From positions 1 through 46,672 of the forward strand of contig NZ_AFIE01000026.1 in assembly GCF_000214135.1 (NCBI RefSeq): DNA of 46,672 nucleotides, in the 5' to 3' direction. The DNA is from Acinetobacter sp. P8-3-8. GTDB taxonomy: Bacteria > Pseudomonadota > Gammaproteobacteria > Pseudomonadales > Moraxellaceae. Both the position numbers and the translations under genes were made by a program. Below are positions 8,379 through 17,497 of this stretch, piece by piece (the stretch's first letter is position 1; each line of letters starts with the position of its first letter). Under the pieces are notes generated by a model. It searched no databases and was not told the origin of the DNA. It was given only the letters and a program-made list of their open reading frames with translations.

Positions 8379-8544
8379 TTCAAATCTCCGAATTCTTATT
8401 TTTTAACTTAAAGCTATAGTAATACTTAGAGAGACGGGTTAAAACATGATACTCGCAACGTATCGTTGTATATTTGGAACGATGTATTTGAATTTAGCTA
8501 AATGTTCTTCATTTAAAATTATCTTAATTCTAATGAATCAATTT
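8379..8544. promoter_or_regulatory. Promoter region of the pirin gene up to repeat copy A
   Basis: 166 AT-rich bases between the pirin start and the target duplication of copy A. It must contain the pirin promoter; I see no clear operator. No ORF. Confidence 0.4.
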
Positions 8545-8931
8545 ACTTAACGTCAGTTCGAGATAAACTCTGATGTAAGTTATTGAAAAGATAGATCAGA
8601 CACAGCGGAGTCTTACCGTTTAAAAGTCAAATGTAAGGATTAACCCACTTCGTCTTGCACTTCGCTTGAAATATATTTCAATCTTGTTCAGGTTCGACCT
8701 GAGAGGTACTACCTCGCAAGGCTTTCGGGATGAGTGGCACTGCCACGCAAGGGCAAAACCTGAGCTGTGATTAGAAGCGCAAGAGTCGCCAACTCGACAG
8801 ATACTATCAAGTACCTAATACATTGCAAAAACAGTATATTACAGATGTAGCCCTGCCTCGAACAATGCGACTGACATTTCCGCGTATCATATAGCTGGGA
8901 ACATATCTTATCCCGAACTCAGGTTACTTAA
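8545..8931 (-). mobile_element. MITE-like repeat, copy A, with target duplication
   Basis: The element spans 8551-8925 (375 bp) and is flanked by the direct repeat ACTTAA (8545-8550 and 8926-8931). Its ends, CGTCAGTTCGAGATAA and TTATCCCGAACTCAGG, are imperfect inverted repeats. It is homologous to copies at 9827-10112 and 16436-16736, and runs opposite to both. It has no transposase gene. Compared with the other copies it holds extra palindromes: 8699-8722, 8730-8752 and TTGAAATATATTTCAA at 8666-8681. It fills most of the space between pirin and the SIR2 gene. Confidence 0.85.
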
Positions 8932-8948
8932 ATTCTCTCGTATCCATA

Positions 8949-9773
8949 TTAGCGAATTTGAAGTGCTTCTAAAATAGCTTGTATTGAATGCAATGCATTG
9001 TGTGGAATAGAAATACCCTGATTTTCTGCTAATTGATATTCTCTTGGATTAATACGAATAAGTGAAGGTGCAAATCTTTCGCTAAAATTCCGTACAGTAG
9101 GAATCGCTGTTCCAGCACCTAATTCAATGACAATCGGTTGATGATGATGTTTCAACCATTGTTCTAGGTTTTGTCTTTGCTGGTCAGTTCTATGACTGAG
9201 CCAATCATAATCATCAAACATGAGAATATTGGGTCTTGCTAAACTTAAACAGTGTGGACACTGTGGTAATTCATCTAACCATTCACAACGGATATGATCA
9301 ATTCGAGGTTGAATCTGATCCGCGCTCCAGATTTTATTTTCACACACATCTAAGCATTGTAAATGGTGAATCGAACCATGACATTCATATATTAAATTCT
9401 CATCAAATCCTACTTTCTGAAATTGACCATCCACATTTGAAGTGAAAATAAAATAGGGGAGCTGTAATACGTCACTCATTTTTTTGAGTAAATGGAAGCC
9501 TTGATGTGGTGTTGTGTCACGATAAAGTTTGAGACGATGACCGTAAAATCCCCAAGCAAGTCTAGGCGTTTTCCAAAAGGTATTTGGGTTTGCAATGGAA
9601 GTAAATTCTATACGTTGTTTTCCTAATTCGGGATAAGCTTGCCACATCCCTTGCTTGCCACGAAAATCAGGTAAACCTGAATCGATGCTCATGCCCGCAC
9701 CCGCAGTGATTAATAAACCATCGGCATTAGAAAACATTGTTTTAATTTTAGAAATTTGTTGTGTATTGAGCAT
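8949..9773 (-). CDS. SIR2 family NAD-dependent protein deacylase
   Basis: 274 residues with a complete sirtuin fold signature: NAD site GAGMSIDSGLPDFRG (25-39), TSNVDG (111-116), catalytic H132 in ECHGSIHHLQC, and four likely zinc cysteines C140, C144, C172 and C175. The late GAGTAIPTVR segment also fits. It should remove acetyl or other acyl groups from lysines using NAD. It is flanked on both sides by inverted copies of the repeat element. Copy B begins 54 bases from the start codon, so expression may depend on that element. Stand-alone enzyme; no anti-phage partner gene is next to it. Confidence 0.93.
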   Translation of the reverse strand: MLNTQQISKIKTMFSNADGLLITAGAGMSIDSGLPDFRGKQGMWQAYPELGKQRIEFTSIANPNTFWKTPRLAWGFYGHRLKLYRDTTPHQGFHLLKKMSDVLQLPYFIFTSNVDGQFQKVGFDENLIYECHGSIHHLQCLDVCENKIWSADQIQPRIDHIRCEWLDELPQCPHCLSLARPNILMFDDYDWLSHRTDQQRQNLEQWLKHHHQPIVIELGAGTAIPTVRNFSERFAPSLIRINPREYQLAENQGISIPHNALHSIQAILEALQIR

Positions 9774-9819
9774 CGTTATATGTCTAAGCGTAGAACTACG
9801 TGTTTTTTATAAATAGAAC

Positions 9820-10119
9820 ATCTTAACCTGAGTTCGGGATAAGATATATGTCCAACTATCTGATACGCGGAAACGTCAGTCGCATTGTTCGAGGCAGGAC
9901 TACATCTATAATATACTGTTTTTGCAATATATCTTATAGTTGATAGTATCTGCCGAGTTGGCGACTGACAAATGGTTTTGCCTACTTTTCCCGAAAGAAA
10001 AGTAGGTCGAACCGAAGGTTAATCCTTACATCTGACTTTAAACGGTAAGACTCCGCTGTGCCCGATCTATCTTTTCAATAACTTACATCAGAGTTTATCC
10101 CGAACTGACGTTATCTTAA
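9820..10119 (+). mobile_element. MITE-like repeat, copy B, with target duplication
   Basis: The element spans 9827-10112 (286 bp) and is flanked by the direct repeat ATCTTAA (9820-9826 and 10113-10119). Its ends are CCTGAGTTCGGGATAA and TTATCCCGAACTGACG. A central hairpin of CCTACTTTTC with GAAAAGTAGG lies at 9981-10006. No ORF. It is inverted relative to copy A and lies between the SIR2 and L,D-transpeptidase genes. Confidence 0.88.
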
Positions 10120-10126
10120 ATAAAAA

Positions 10127-10146
10127 ACCAGTGCATAGGCACTGGT
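10127..10146 (-). terminator. Terminator of the L,D-transpeptidase gene
   Basis: ACCAGTGC pairs with GCACTGGT around a 4-base loop; the minus strand continues into a run of T. Confidence 0.85.
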
Positions 10147-10178
10147 CTTAAATACAAGTAAAACTTAGAGATTAACGA

Positions 10179-11459
10179 TCATTCTAAAAATTTAACCGTT
10201 ACACCTGATTTTACTTTTTTACCCAAATCATTGGCATCCCAATTCGTCAAACGGATACAACCGTGTGATGCTGTTTTAGAGATCGCTGATGGATTTGGCG
10301 TTCCATGAATACCAAATGATTTTTTACTTAAACCAATCCAAATATTACCAACTGGCGCATTTGGACCTGGTGGTAACGATAAAGGTTTTAAGTTTTTGCC
10401 CTGAACAAAGTTACTTGGTGAGTAGCTGTACCATGGATTTGGTGCTACGCCAGTCACTTTATAAGTACCTGCTGGTGATGGTGTATCTGAACTACCAATC
10501 GTTGCAGGGAAAGAGCCTACCATTTGATTTTGTGCATTAAACAAATAAAGTTGTTTCGCACCTTTATGTGCCACAATTAAGTGAATATTTTCAGGAAGTT
10601 CATTGCGAATATTGGTCACAATGATTTTTTCACCTGCTTTTTTAAAAGTCGCTTTAGGATTTAATTTCTTGAGGAAATCTTCATCCATGTGGAATTTTTC
10701 ACCTAACATTTCTGTGACACGCGTGTAATACAGACCCTTCATTTTTGCTTGTAAAGCATAATCATGAGGGATAGATGCCGCGTATGGCCCTTTCAAGTCT
10801 GCATCTGTAATCGTGTATTCAACATAAGCAGGTTTATTGCCTTGTTTAGCAACCAATGCATCCCAAGTTTCTTGAGTTAATTCACCAGTTGGCTTTAACC
10901 CATTGATTTGTTGGAAAGATGCAATCGCTTTTAAGGTGTTCATACCGCTAGTGCCATCAATTGCACCTGGTGAAGCATGTGCATTATTCAGCATTACATG
11001 TGCACGCGCATAGACTGGAAATTGACCTTTGCCAATATTCTCATACCATTGTGCGTTATTCAGACCATCAAGTGTCCAAGATGCTTTTGGCGCATTTGGA
11101 TTTGATACCACAGGCTGCGTTGCTGGTGTATCTAATTTTGGTGATGATACTGTTGGCGCAGATGCAATATCTGCATTTTTAGATTCAGTTTTTTCTAAAT
11201 TTTGCAGAGTATCAGCAGCTTGATCTAAGTCTTGTTGCTCTTGTTGAGAGATCTGTGTATCAACAGAAGAACTCGCTGGATCTATAACAGCAGAGGCTGA
11301 TGAATCAATTGCTAAAGGATCAATTGGATCTTCGACTGGAGTTGTTGCAACTTTTGTAGGATTTAGAGGTTGCTCAGTTGTAGAAGCTGCAAACGCTGTA
11401 CCTGTTAATATACAGCTTAAACTCAAAGCAAGAATTGAGCGAACGAACATGTAATTCAA
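10179..11459 (-). CDS. L,D-transpeptidase (YkuD domain) with peptidoglycan-binding domain
   Basis: 426 residues. Signal peptide at 1-24 (ending TAFAA), then a low-complexity Ala/Thr/Pro/Ser linker to about 125, a peptidoglycan-binding domain at about 150-205 (TLKAIASFQQINGLKPTGELT), and a YkuD catalytic domain at about 295-426. The active site is SHGCIRLTNWDA with C401 and H399; HGT lies upstream. It acts in the periplasm and makes 3-3 crosslinks or exchanges D-amino acids in peptidoglycan. It could correspond to LdtJ of A. baumannii, but I cannot prove that assignment. It has its own terminator and is divergent from hemE. Confidence 0.93.
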   Translation of the reverse strand: MNYMFVRSILALSLSCILTGTAFAASTTEQPLNPTKVATTPVEDPIDPLAIDSSASAVIDPASSSVDTQISQQEQQDLDQAADTLQNLEKTESKNADIASAPTVSSPKLDTPATQPVVSNPNAPKASWTLDGLNNAQWYENIGKGQFPVYARAHVMLNNAHASPGAIDGTSGMNTLKAIASFQQINGLKPTGELTQETWDALVAKQGNKPAYVEYTITDADLKGPYAASIPHDYALQAKMKGLYYTRVTEMLGEKFHMDEDFLKKLNPKATFKKAGEKIIVTNIRNELPENIHLIVAHKGAKQLYLFNAQNQMVGSFPATIGSSDTPSPAGTYKVTGVAPNPWYSYSPSNFVQGKNLKPLSLPPGPNAPVGNIWIGLSKKSFGIHGTPNPSAISKTASHGCIRLTNWDANDLGKKVKSGVTVKFLE

Positions 11460-11729
11460 CCTTAAGAATTATTCATATTGATTACTAAAATATCTCGGTA
11501 AGTATTACAGAAATTACATATAGATGCAGTACTTGTTTTGTTTCAATCACTTTTTTCTATTGATAAATATTGCAAAAAGTATTTTTGTTTTATTTTCGTA
11601 TTCATTAGATGATTTTATCAATCCTGTTTCAATCCAATTTGATCATGGAATTTTTTGCTTAGAAATTATTAAATTTGAAGCCTTTTTTGCTATGATGGGG
11701 CGACTTTAATTTTTGGAATGGGAAAGTAA

Positions 11730-12803
11730 ATGACGACCTTAAAAAATGATCGTTTTCTACGTGCCTTATTGCGTGAACCTGTTGATACCACACCAGTATG
11801 GATGATGCGTCAAGCAGGGCGTTATTTACCAGAATATCGTGAAACGCGTGCTAAAGCAGGTGACTTTCTTTCTCTTTGTAAAAATACCGAATTTGCATGT
11901 GAAGTGACTTTACAGCCTTTACGCCGTTATGACTTAGATGCAGCAATCCTATTTTCAGATATTTTGACTGTTCCAGATGCTTTGGGTTTAGGTCTATATT
12001 TTGAAACAGGGGAAGGCCCTAAGTTTCATAAAACTGTACGTACAGAACAAGATGTTGCGAATCTTCCAAAATTTGATGCGAAATCAGATTTGTCTTATGT
12101 GATGAATGCAGTAACAACCATTCGTTCGGCATTGGGCGGGCAAGTTCCATTGATTGGCTTTTCAGGCAGTCCTTGGACATTGGCAACGTATATGGTTGAA
12201 GGTGGTTCAAGTAAAGATTTTCGCTTTACCAAACAAATGATGTATGCCCAGCCTGAAGTATTACATGCTTTATTGGATCGACTTGCAGATGCTGTCATTG
12301 ACTATTTGAATGCTCAAATTGATGCAGGTGCACAAGCCGTACAAATTTTTGATAGCTGGGGCGGGGCATTGGCTCACCGTGAATATCTAGAATTTTCATT
12401 AAAATACATGCAAAAAATTGTTGCAGGCTTAAAACGTGAAAATGAGGGACGTAAAGTTCCAGTGATTTTATTCACCAAAGGTGGTGGTCAATGGCTTGAA
12501 CCTATGATCGCAACAGGTGCAGATGCGTTTGGTTTAGATTGGACAACGCCATTAAATGTGGCTCGCCAAACTGTAAATGGTCGTGCTGCTTTGCAAGGTA
12601 ATTTAGATCCTGCAACGCTGTATGGTTCTGCAACAACCATTGAAAATGCCACTAAAGCTATGCTAGATGATGCTTATGCCAATGGTGAAAAAACAGGTTA
12701 TGTGGCGAATTTAGGTCATGGCATTACTCAGTGGGTCGATCCCAAAAATCCGAAAGCCTTTATTGATACAGTTCATGAATATAGTGCTAAGTATTTGGGC
12801 TAA
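11730..12803 (+). CDS. hemE: Uroporphyrinogen decarboxylase
   Basis: 357 residues, normal length. HemE signatures: [13 protein letters not shown] (25-37), [27 protein letters not shown] and the C-terminal NLGHGI. It decarboxylates the four acetate groups of uroporphyrinogen III to give coproporphyrinogen III in haem synthesis, in the cytoplasm. A GGGAAAG ribosome site lies before ATG 11730. The DUF817 gene begins 14 bases after its stop and may be cotranscribed. Confidence 0.98.
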   Translation: MTTLKNDRFLRALLREPVDTTPVWMMRQAGRYLPEYRETRAKAGDFLSLCKNTEFACEVTLQPLRRYDLDAAILFSDILTVPDALGLGLYFETGEGPKFHKTVRTEQDVANLPKFDAKSDLSYVMNAVTTIRSALGGQVPLIGFSGSPWTLATYMVEGGSSKDFRFTKQMMYAQPEVLHALLDRLADAVIDYLNAQIDAGAQAVQIFDSWGGALAHREYLEFSLKYMQKIVAGLKRENEGRKVPVILFTKGGGQWLEPMIATGADAFGLDWTTPLNVARQTVNGRAALQGNLDPATLYGSATTIENATKAMLDDAYANGEKTGYVANLGHGITQWVDPKNPKAFIDTVHEYSAKYLG

Positions 12804-12817
12804 GTTTTGATTTCCCC

Positions 12818-13624
12818 ATGATCTATTTTAAATCATTCATTGAATTACTTTATAAGGCAGCTTCAGCTGCCTTATTTGGTATTTTATTGCTGATTGCATT
12901 TATGGCGACAGCAAGTATGGGAAGCCATGAATTTTATGGCTTCTTCCGTTATGACTATTTATTGTTTTATGCCTTAATCATTCAAGCTTGTTTGTTGTAT
13001 TTAAAATTAGAATCGTGGGCTGAAGCCAAAGTGATCGCCTTGTTCCATATCATGGCAATGGGAATGGAGCTGTTTTTAACCCATCCACAAATAGCATCTT
13101 GGCAATATCCACAACCTGCTGTATTTAAAATAATGACCGTACCGCTATTCGCTGGGTTTATGTACTCAGCAGTGGGGAGTTTTTTTGCACGATCATTACG
13201 TTTATATCAGGTTTCATTCATAAACTTACCCAGTTTTGCCAATATGCTCAGTTTGGCGGTACTGTCCTATATCAATTTTATGAGCAAATTTTTTATTCCA
13301 GATTTTCGCAACCTCCTTTTTATTTGGAGTGTGGTGATATTTTGGAAAGCTAAAATTCGCTTTGAATTACAACATCACCATTTTCAAATGCCAATGCTCC
13401 CGATATTACTCGTCTTGGCATTTATCATTTGGATTGCCGAAAATATTAGTACGTTCTATAAAATTTGGCTTTACCCAAGCCAAGTTGACGCATGGCACAT
13501 GGTTGGATGGGGAAAATTAGGTTCTTGGTATTTATTATTATTATTAAGCTTAGTCCTTGTTTTAAAAATTCTTGGAAATAGAAACATCAATGGAAGTTGG
13601 TCACTTGTCGAGAACAAAAAATAG
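12818..13624 (+). CDS. DUF817 family integral membrane protein (YoaT-like)
   Basis: 268 residues, about eight hydrophobic segments. The pattern AEAKVIALFHIMAMGMELF, then SWQYPQPAVFKIMTVPLFAGFMYSAVGSF and WIAENISTFYKIWLYPSQ, matches DUF817 proteins of unknown function. It lies 14 bases after hemE in the same direction, so it is probably expressed with it. No strong ribosome site is seen, which fits coupling to hemE. Its substrate or role is not known. Confidence 0.85.
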   Translation: MIYFKSFIELLYKAASAALFGILLLIAFMATASMGSHEFYGFFRYDYLLFYALIIQACLLYLKLESWAEAKVIALFHIMAMGMELFLTHPQIASWQYPQPAVFKIMTVPLFAGFMYSAVGSFFARSLRLYQVSFINLPSFANMLSLAVLSYINFMSKFFIPDFRNLLFIWSVVIFWKAKIRFELQHHHFQMPMLPILLVLAFIIWIAENISTFYKIWLYPSQVDAWHMVGWGKLGSWYLLLLLSLVLVLKILGNRNINGSWSLVENKK

Positions 13625-13756
13625 TCACTTAATTGTCATATTTTGATTTGCTTATCTAGATTTATGTGCTAAATCTGTATGCGTGTAATTTAATCTACAC
13701 AAAACGGAATATAACAATTTACATATGTCACATATGGATAATTTCTGGAGAATTAT

Positions 13757-14227
13757 ATGTTAAAAAAAATCGCTTTAGCTGCTGTGTTAGCTGCTGGTTC
13801 TAGTGTTGCAATGGCTGATCCAGATGTAGGGTGTGGTATTGGTTCACAGGTTTGGGCAGGTCAGTCTGGTAAGGTTCCAAAAATCTTGGCTGGAACGACC
13901 AATGGTCTTTTCACAAACCAATTATTGGGTATCACATTTGGTACTTTAGGGTGTAATGGTAATGGTAAAGTGACTGCTCAAGTGGTTACATTTACCAATG
14001 AAAACTCAGAATCACTTGCTCGTGATATGGCTGTGGGTCAAGGTGAGAGCTTGAATGTACTTGCTTCTTTGCTTAATGTTAAAGATGCAGATAAAGCGCA
14101 TTTCTTTGCAGTAACCAAATCAAACTTCTCGCAAATCTATTCAACAGATAATCAGAACTCTCTACAAGTTTTGGCTTCACTTCAAGAAGTGATGGCAAAA
14201 GATGCTGTATTAAAAGCATACGTTTAA
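13757..14227 (+). CDS. DUF3015 periplasmic protein
   Basis: 156 residues with a clear signal peptide (cleavage after SVAMA, residue 20). The mature part starts DPDVGCGIGSQVW and holds conserved glycines and two cysteines (C26, and the one in GTLGCNG), as in DUF3015. A GGAG site precedes the start. It is followed by a terminator and then by a DUF4105 gene, a pairing I believe is common in gammaproteobacteria. Function unknown; exported. Confidence 0.88.
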   Translation: MLKKIALAAVLAAGSSVAMADPDVGCGIGSQVWAGQSGKVPKILAGTTNGLFTNQLLGITFGTLGCNGNGKVTAQVVTFTNENSESLARDMAVGQGESLNVLASLLNVKDADKAHFFAVTKSNFSQIYSTDNQNSLQVLASLQEVMAKDAVLKAYV

Positions 14228-14236
14228 TTATTATTT

Positions 14237-14260
14237 AACCCTGTCTTTGACAGGGTTTTT
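14237..14260 (+). terminator. Terminator after the DUF3015 gene
   Basis: AACCCTGTC pairs with GACAGGGTT around a 3-base loop, followed by five T. Confidence 0.88.
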
Positions 14261-14318
14261 ATTTTATATATGTTATAAAAATCATAAATTTGCTTAATTT
14301 TTAATATTGAAATTGTGA

Positions 14319-16205
14319 ATGAAATATTTAGTTTATAGTTTAAGTTTACTCAGTACAGTTTTATCGTTCAGTGTACAGGCTGAATTAATTAGCGTTCAAG
14401 ATTATGTTCAATTGGCAGAACAAAAAAAATTAGAACAGGATATCACTTGGAAGCGTTTACTTTATGCAGAAGATTCTTCAAAAAGTGAAGTCAGTTATTC
14501 AGGTTATTTTCTTGCTTCAGATGGTCAAAATAATATTAAAAATGAGATGGTTGCAGATATAACCGCATTATTCCAGCAAGCTGAACCCAATCAATCCATT
14601 CGTTGCAAATTTCCTGCACGTAGCCAATGGTTGATGCAACAACTGAATATTACAACACAACAACTTCCACAAGTTTCATGTCCTGAATTCGAGCAATGGT
14701 ATGGGCAAATCAAGCCTTATAAAGCCACCTTAATTTATGCAACAGACTTTATGGGAAATCCAAGCTCTATGTTTGGACATACTTTGTTGCGCTTAGACCC
14801 TAAAGATCAGAAGCAACTCAACTTAGTTTCTTATGCTGTAAATTATGCCGCAACAGTGAATAGAGAAGACAATTGGTCATATGCATGGAAAGGCTTAATT
14901 GGTGATTATCCTGGGGAATACTCACTGATGCCTTATTACCGAAAAGTAAAAGAATATGGCGATTTTGAAAGCCGTGATTTATGGGAATATGAGCTAAATT
15001 TAAGTCCTGAAGAAACTGCTTTTTTAGTTAAACATATGTGGGAAATGCAAAAAGTCAGTTTCCCTTATTATTTTGTCAGTGATAATTGTGCTTATCGCTT
15101 ATTAGGTTTAATCGATTTGGTTCGTCCAGATTCTAATTTACGTCATCAATTTAGCTATGCAGCGATACCTGTTGAAACGATTAAAGCTGTTGATCGACAA
15201 GGTTTAATAAAAGAAACGGTGTATCGTCCTGCGTTAGAAACGCAATTGAATGCTCAAACGAAGCAACATGGACATGCTTTAGCAAAAAAAGCACATGAAT
15301 TGACTCGCTTAGAACCGCAACAAATACAAAGTGCTTTAGCGAGTTATACGGACGCAGATCGTGCCAAGGTACTGGAAATGGCCTATGACGATTTGTATTT
15401 ACAATTTACGTCTCGCCAAGTCGATGAAAAATTTGTTCAACCACGATTTAGACAATTATTGGGTTTACGTAGCCAAAACCAAATTGCCAAGCAACGTCAA
15501 GAACCACAAAAACCTAAAGTAGATCCTGTACATGGGCATGATTCCCGAAATTGGTCGGTCGATGTCGGGGAAGTGCAGGGTGAAAAATTCGTTCAGATTG
15601 GGCATCGTCAGGCATATCATGAGTTAAAAGATCCACAGGGTGGTTTCCGTACTGGTACGCAGCTTCTATTTTTAGATGGTGCTATGCAGTGGCGAGATGA
15701 TCAGTTAAAACTGGAACATTTCGATCTATTAACTGTTAATTCATATAACCCGATTACACCATTTAAAACGCCCATCACATGGGGATTTAACATGGGTTGG
15801 CAACAAGAAGCGATTCATCAAGGCAAATTCAATGAAGATGAACAGCATGGTGTTTTTGGGTTGGAAGGACAATCAGGCTATACCCTTGCAGATGATGATC
15901 GTAAACATTTGTGCTATGCAGAATTACAGACTCAACTCCAAACTGGAAAGTCACTGGATAAAGGTTGGCGTATCGGTTTAGGGCCAACGATTGGGTGTCA
16001 AAATCTTTGGACAGATCAACTCAATAGTGTGGTTCAGCTTGAATTGCCGTATTGGGAGGATTCTCATCAATGGAACTTACGAATCAATAGTTACTTACAA
16101 TATTCACTCAGCTCTCAAAACTCATTGAGAATAGGTTGGGAATATCAGCAACAAGATCACCAAGACTGGATGAAAGGTAGCTTTGGATTTGCACATTATT
16201 TTTGA
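14319..16205 (+). CDS. DUF4105 (Lnb-type N-terminal periplasmic domain) protein
   Basis: 628 residues with a signal peptide (cleavage near SVQA, residue 21). The DUF4105 domain covers about 130-330: TDFMGNPSSMFGHTLLRLD, with H154, and SDNCAYRLLGLIDLV near 253-268 hold the conserved histidine and cysteine expected of a thiol-type active site. The C-terminal 230 residues alternate in a beta-rich way (WRDDQLKLEHFDLL..., ending HYF), suggesting a barrel or other outer membrane attachment; this is an inference. It follows DUF3015 after a terminator. The exact function is not known. Confidence 0.85.
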   Translation: MKYLVYSLSLLSTVLSFSVQAELISVQDYVQLAEQKKLEQDITWKRLLYAEDSSKSEVSYSGYFLASDGQNNIKNEMVADITALFQQAEPNQSIRCKFPARSQWLMQQLNITTQQLPQVSCPEFEQWYGQIKPYKATLIYATDFMGNPSSMFGHTLLRLDPKDQKQLNLVSYAVNYAATVNREDNWSYAWKGLIGDYPGEYSLMPYYRKVKEYGDFESRDLWEYELNLSPEETAFLVKHMWEMQKVSFPYYFVSDNCAYRLLGLIDLVRPDSNLRHQFSYAAIPVETIKAVDRQGLIKETVYRPALETQLNAQTKQHGHALAKKAHELTRLEPQQIQSALASYTDADRAKVLEMAYDDLYLQFTSRQVDEKFVQPRFRQLLGLRSQNQIAKQRQEPQKPKVDPVHGHDSRNWSVDVGEVQGEKFVQIGHRQAYHELKDPQGGFRTGTQLLFLDGAMQWRDDQLKLEHFDLLTVNSYNPITPFKTPITWGFNMGWQQEAIHQGKFNEDEQHGVFGLEGQSGYTLADDDRKHLCYAELQTQLQTGKSLDKGWRIGLGPTIGCQNLWTDQLNSVVQLELPYWEDSHQWNLRINSYLQYSLSSQNSLRIGWEYQQQDHQDWMKGSFGFAHYF

Positions 16206-16428
16206 TTTATTGTGAAAAGTACTTGGTTGAAATGAATGTGGTTTTTGATTACATAAAAACCTAAAGTTTGATATTTTTTAAATTGTACATTTTAAACTTA
16301 TTGGTCTAAACAGTAGATAAATGCAAGACTTATGAATCCTTTATCTAGTTTTACGGTAAACCAGATAAAGGAATTTAAGCAACAATGACAAGTGCTTATC
16401 GCCAGCCTTAAAACAGACTATTTGGGTT
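16206..16428. other. Spacer before repeat copy C
   Basis: 223 bases with no ORF, including a loose stem around TTTATCTAGTTTTACGG and CCAGATAAAGGA (16340-16370), perhaps the terminator of the DUF4105 gene. Confidence 0.4.
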
Positions 16429-16743
16429 AATTTAACCTGAGTTTGAGATAAGATATGTTCCCAACTATATGATACGCGGAAACGTCAGTCGCATTGTTCG
16501 AGGCATGGCTACATCTGTAATATACTGTTTTTGCGATATATTAGGTACTTGATAGTATCTGTCGAGTTGGCGACTGACAAATGGTTTTGCCTACTTTTCC
16601 CGAAAGCCTTGCGAGGTAGTACCTCTCAGGTCGAACCGAAGGTTAATCCGTGCATCTGACTTTAAATGATAAGACTCCGCTATGCCTGATCTATCTTTTC
16701 AATAACTTACATCAAAACTTATCTCTAACTGACGTTAATTAAG
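16429..16743 (+). mobile_element. MITE-like repeat, copy C
   Basis: The element spans 16436-16736 (301 bp), with ends CCTGAGTTTGAGATAA and TTATCTCTAACTGACG. Flanks AATTTAA (16429-16435) and AATTAAG (16737-16743) are an imperfect duplication, suggesting an older insertion than copies A and B. The centre combines the left arm of the copy B hairpin (from 16590) with the copy A palindrome CCTTGCGAGGTAGTACCTCT (16607-16626, arm to 16630). It lies between convergent genes and ends 2 bases from the stop codon of the hemerythrin gene. Confidence 0.83.
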
Positions 16744-17308
16744 CTTGCTGATAAAGCGTATAAAGTGACTTTTCTTCACTTTCTATACGTGAAATTAAGG
16801 CAGAACCAATTGCAGAATATTCAGTTTTAAATTCCATGACGTTATAACTATTTATATCAGTGTTCATCCACTGATCTAGGAATTTGATGACTGCTCTTTC
16901 GATTGCACGAATTTCTTTGCGAAAAGCTCGCATTTCTTTAAATTCTTGTATTTTACCTTTTAGGCTTTGTTCCAAGTAGCCGTAAAATTTAATGTTTTCT
17001 GTATTCAGGTGTGCATTTAGATTATTACGAAACGTTTTTAATAGTTCTGGAATGAGTTGATATTGCTGAGTATCTAAGGCTTCTTCAATTTTACCGTATA
17101 TCATTAATAAGTGTTGATGATCGGTTTTAAGATTTTCAACTAATTGAGGATAGAACTGAATAGCGTCAAATGAATTTTCGGCATCATTTATTTGTTCAGG
17201 TGTATCAGTCATTTTTGATGAATCTACGGTGTTGATATTCGAAGCCATATTTTTTGATTTAAACATGCTCACAAATGCTAAAAGTAAATTTTTTAGCCAA
17301 TTTAACAT
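16739..17308 (-). CDS. Hemerythrin domain protein
   Basis: 189 residues, all helical. The core FYPQLVENLKTDHQHLLMI with H64 and H66, NAHLNTENIKFYGYL with H100 and E104, and the late ESEEKSLYTLY fit a hemerythrin HHE cation-binding four-helix bundle. The N-terminal 20 residues are hydrophobic then basic (LLLAFVSMFKSK) and may be a membrane anchor. An AAAAGGG ribosome site is present. Possible roles are oxygen, iron or nitric oxide sensing. Its stop codon lies inside the target duplication of repeat copy C. Confidence 0.75.
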   Translation of the reverse strand: MLNWLKNLLLAFVSMFKSKNMASNINTVDSSKMTDTPEQINDAENSFDAIQFYPQLVENLKTDHQHLLMIYGKIEEALDTQQYQLIPELLKTFRNNLNAHLNTENIKFYGYLEQSLKGKIQEFKEMRAFRKEIRAIERAVIKFLDQWMNTDINSYNVMEFKTEYSAIGSALISRIESEEKSLYTLYQQA

Positions 17309-17497
17309 TTTATGCCCTTTTAGATTAATTTAAGTCGTAAGGTGATGACGGTGATCGTGATCAGGGCGGCTATAATAGCGATATTTAAAATAAAATTGGG
17401 AAAAATTATATGTTTTTAATTTGAAAACAAAGGTTTTATTTTTCCTTTTGGTAAAATAATACTTGTGTTAAAGAGTGGGGGAAAGTTATGTATGTGA

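Noticed and set aside
8949-9773. SIR2 gene as part of an anti-phage defence system
   Set aside because: It is a stand-alone canonical sirtuin with zinc cysteines, without the HerA, Argonaute, TIR or other partner genes of defence systems nearby.
8545-10119. Classical composite transposon carrying the SIR2 gene
   Set aside because: Each flanking copy has its own, different target duplication (ACTTAA and ATCTTAA), which shows separate insertions rather than one composite event.
11524-11709. 61-codon ORF just before hemE
   Set aside because: It is an AT-rich, Phe/Ile-rich frame covering the hemE promoter region, without a ribosome site.
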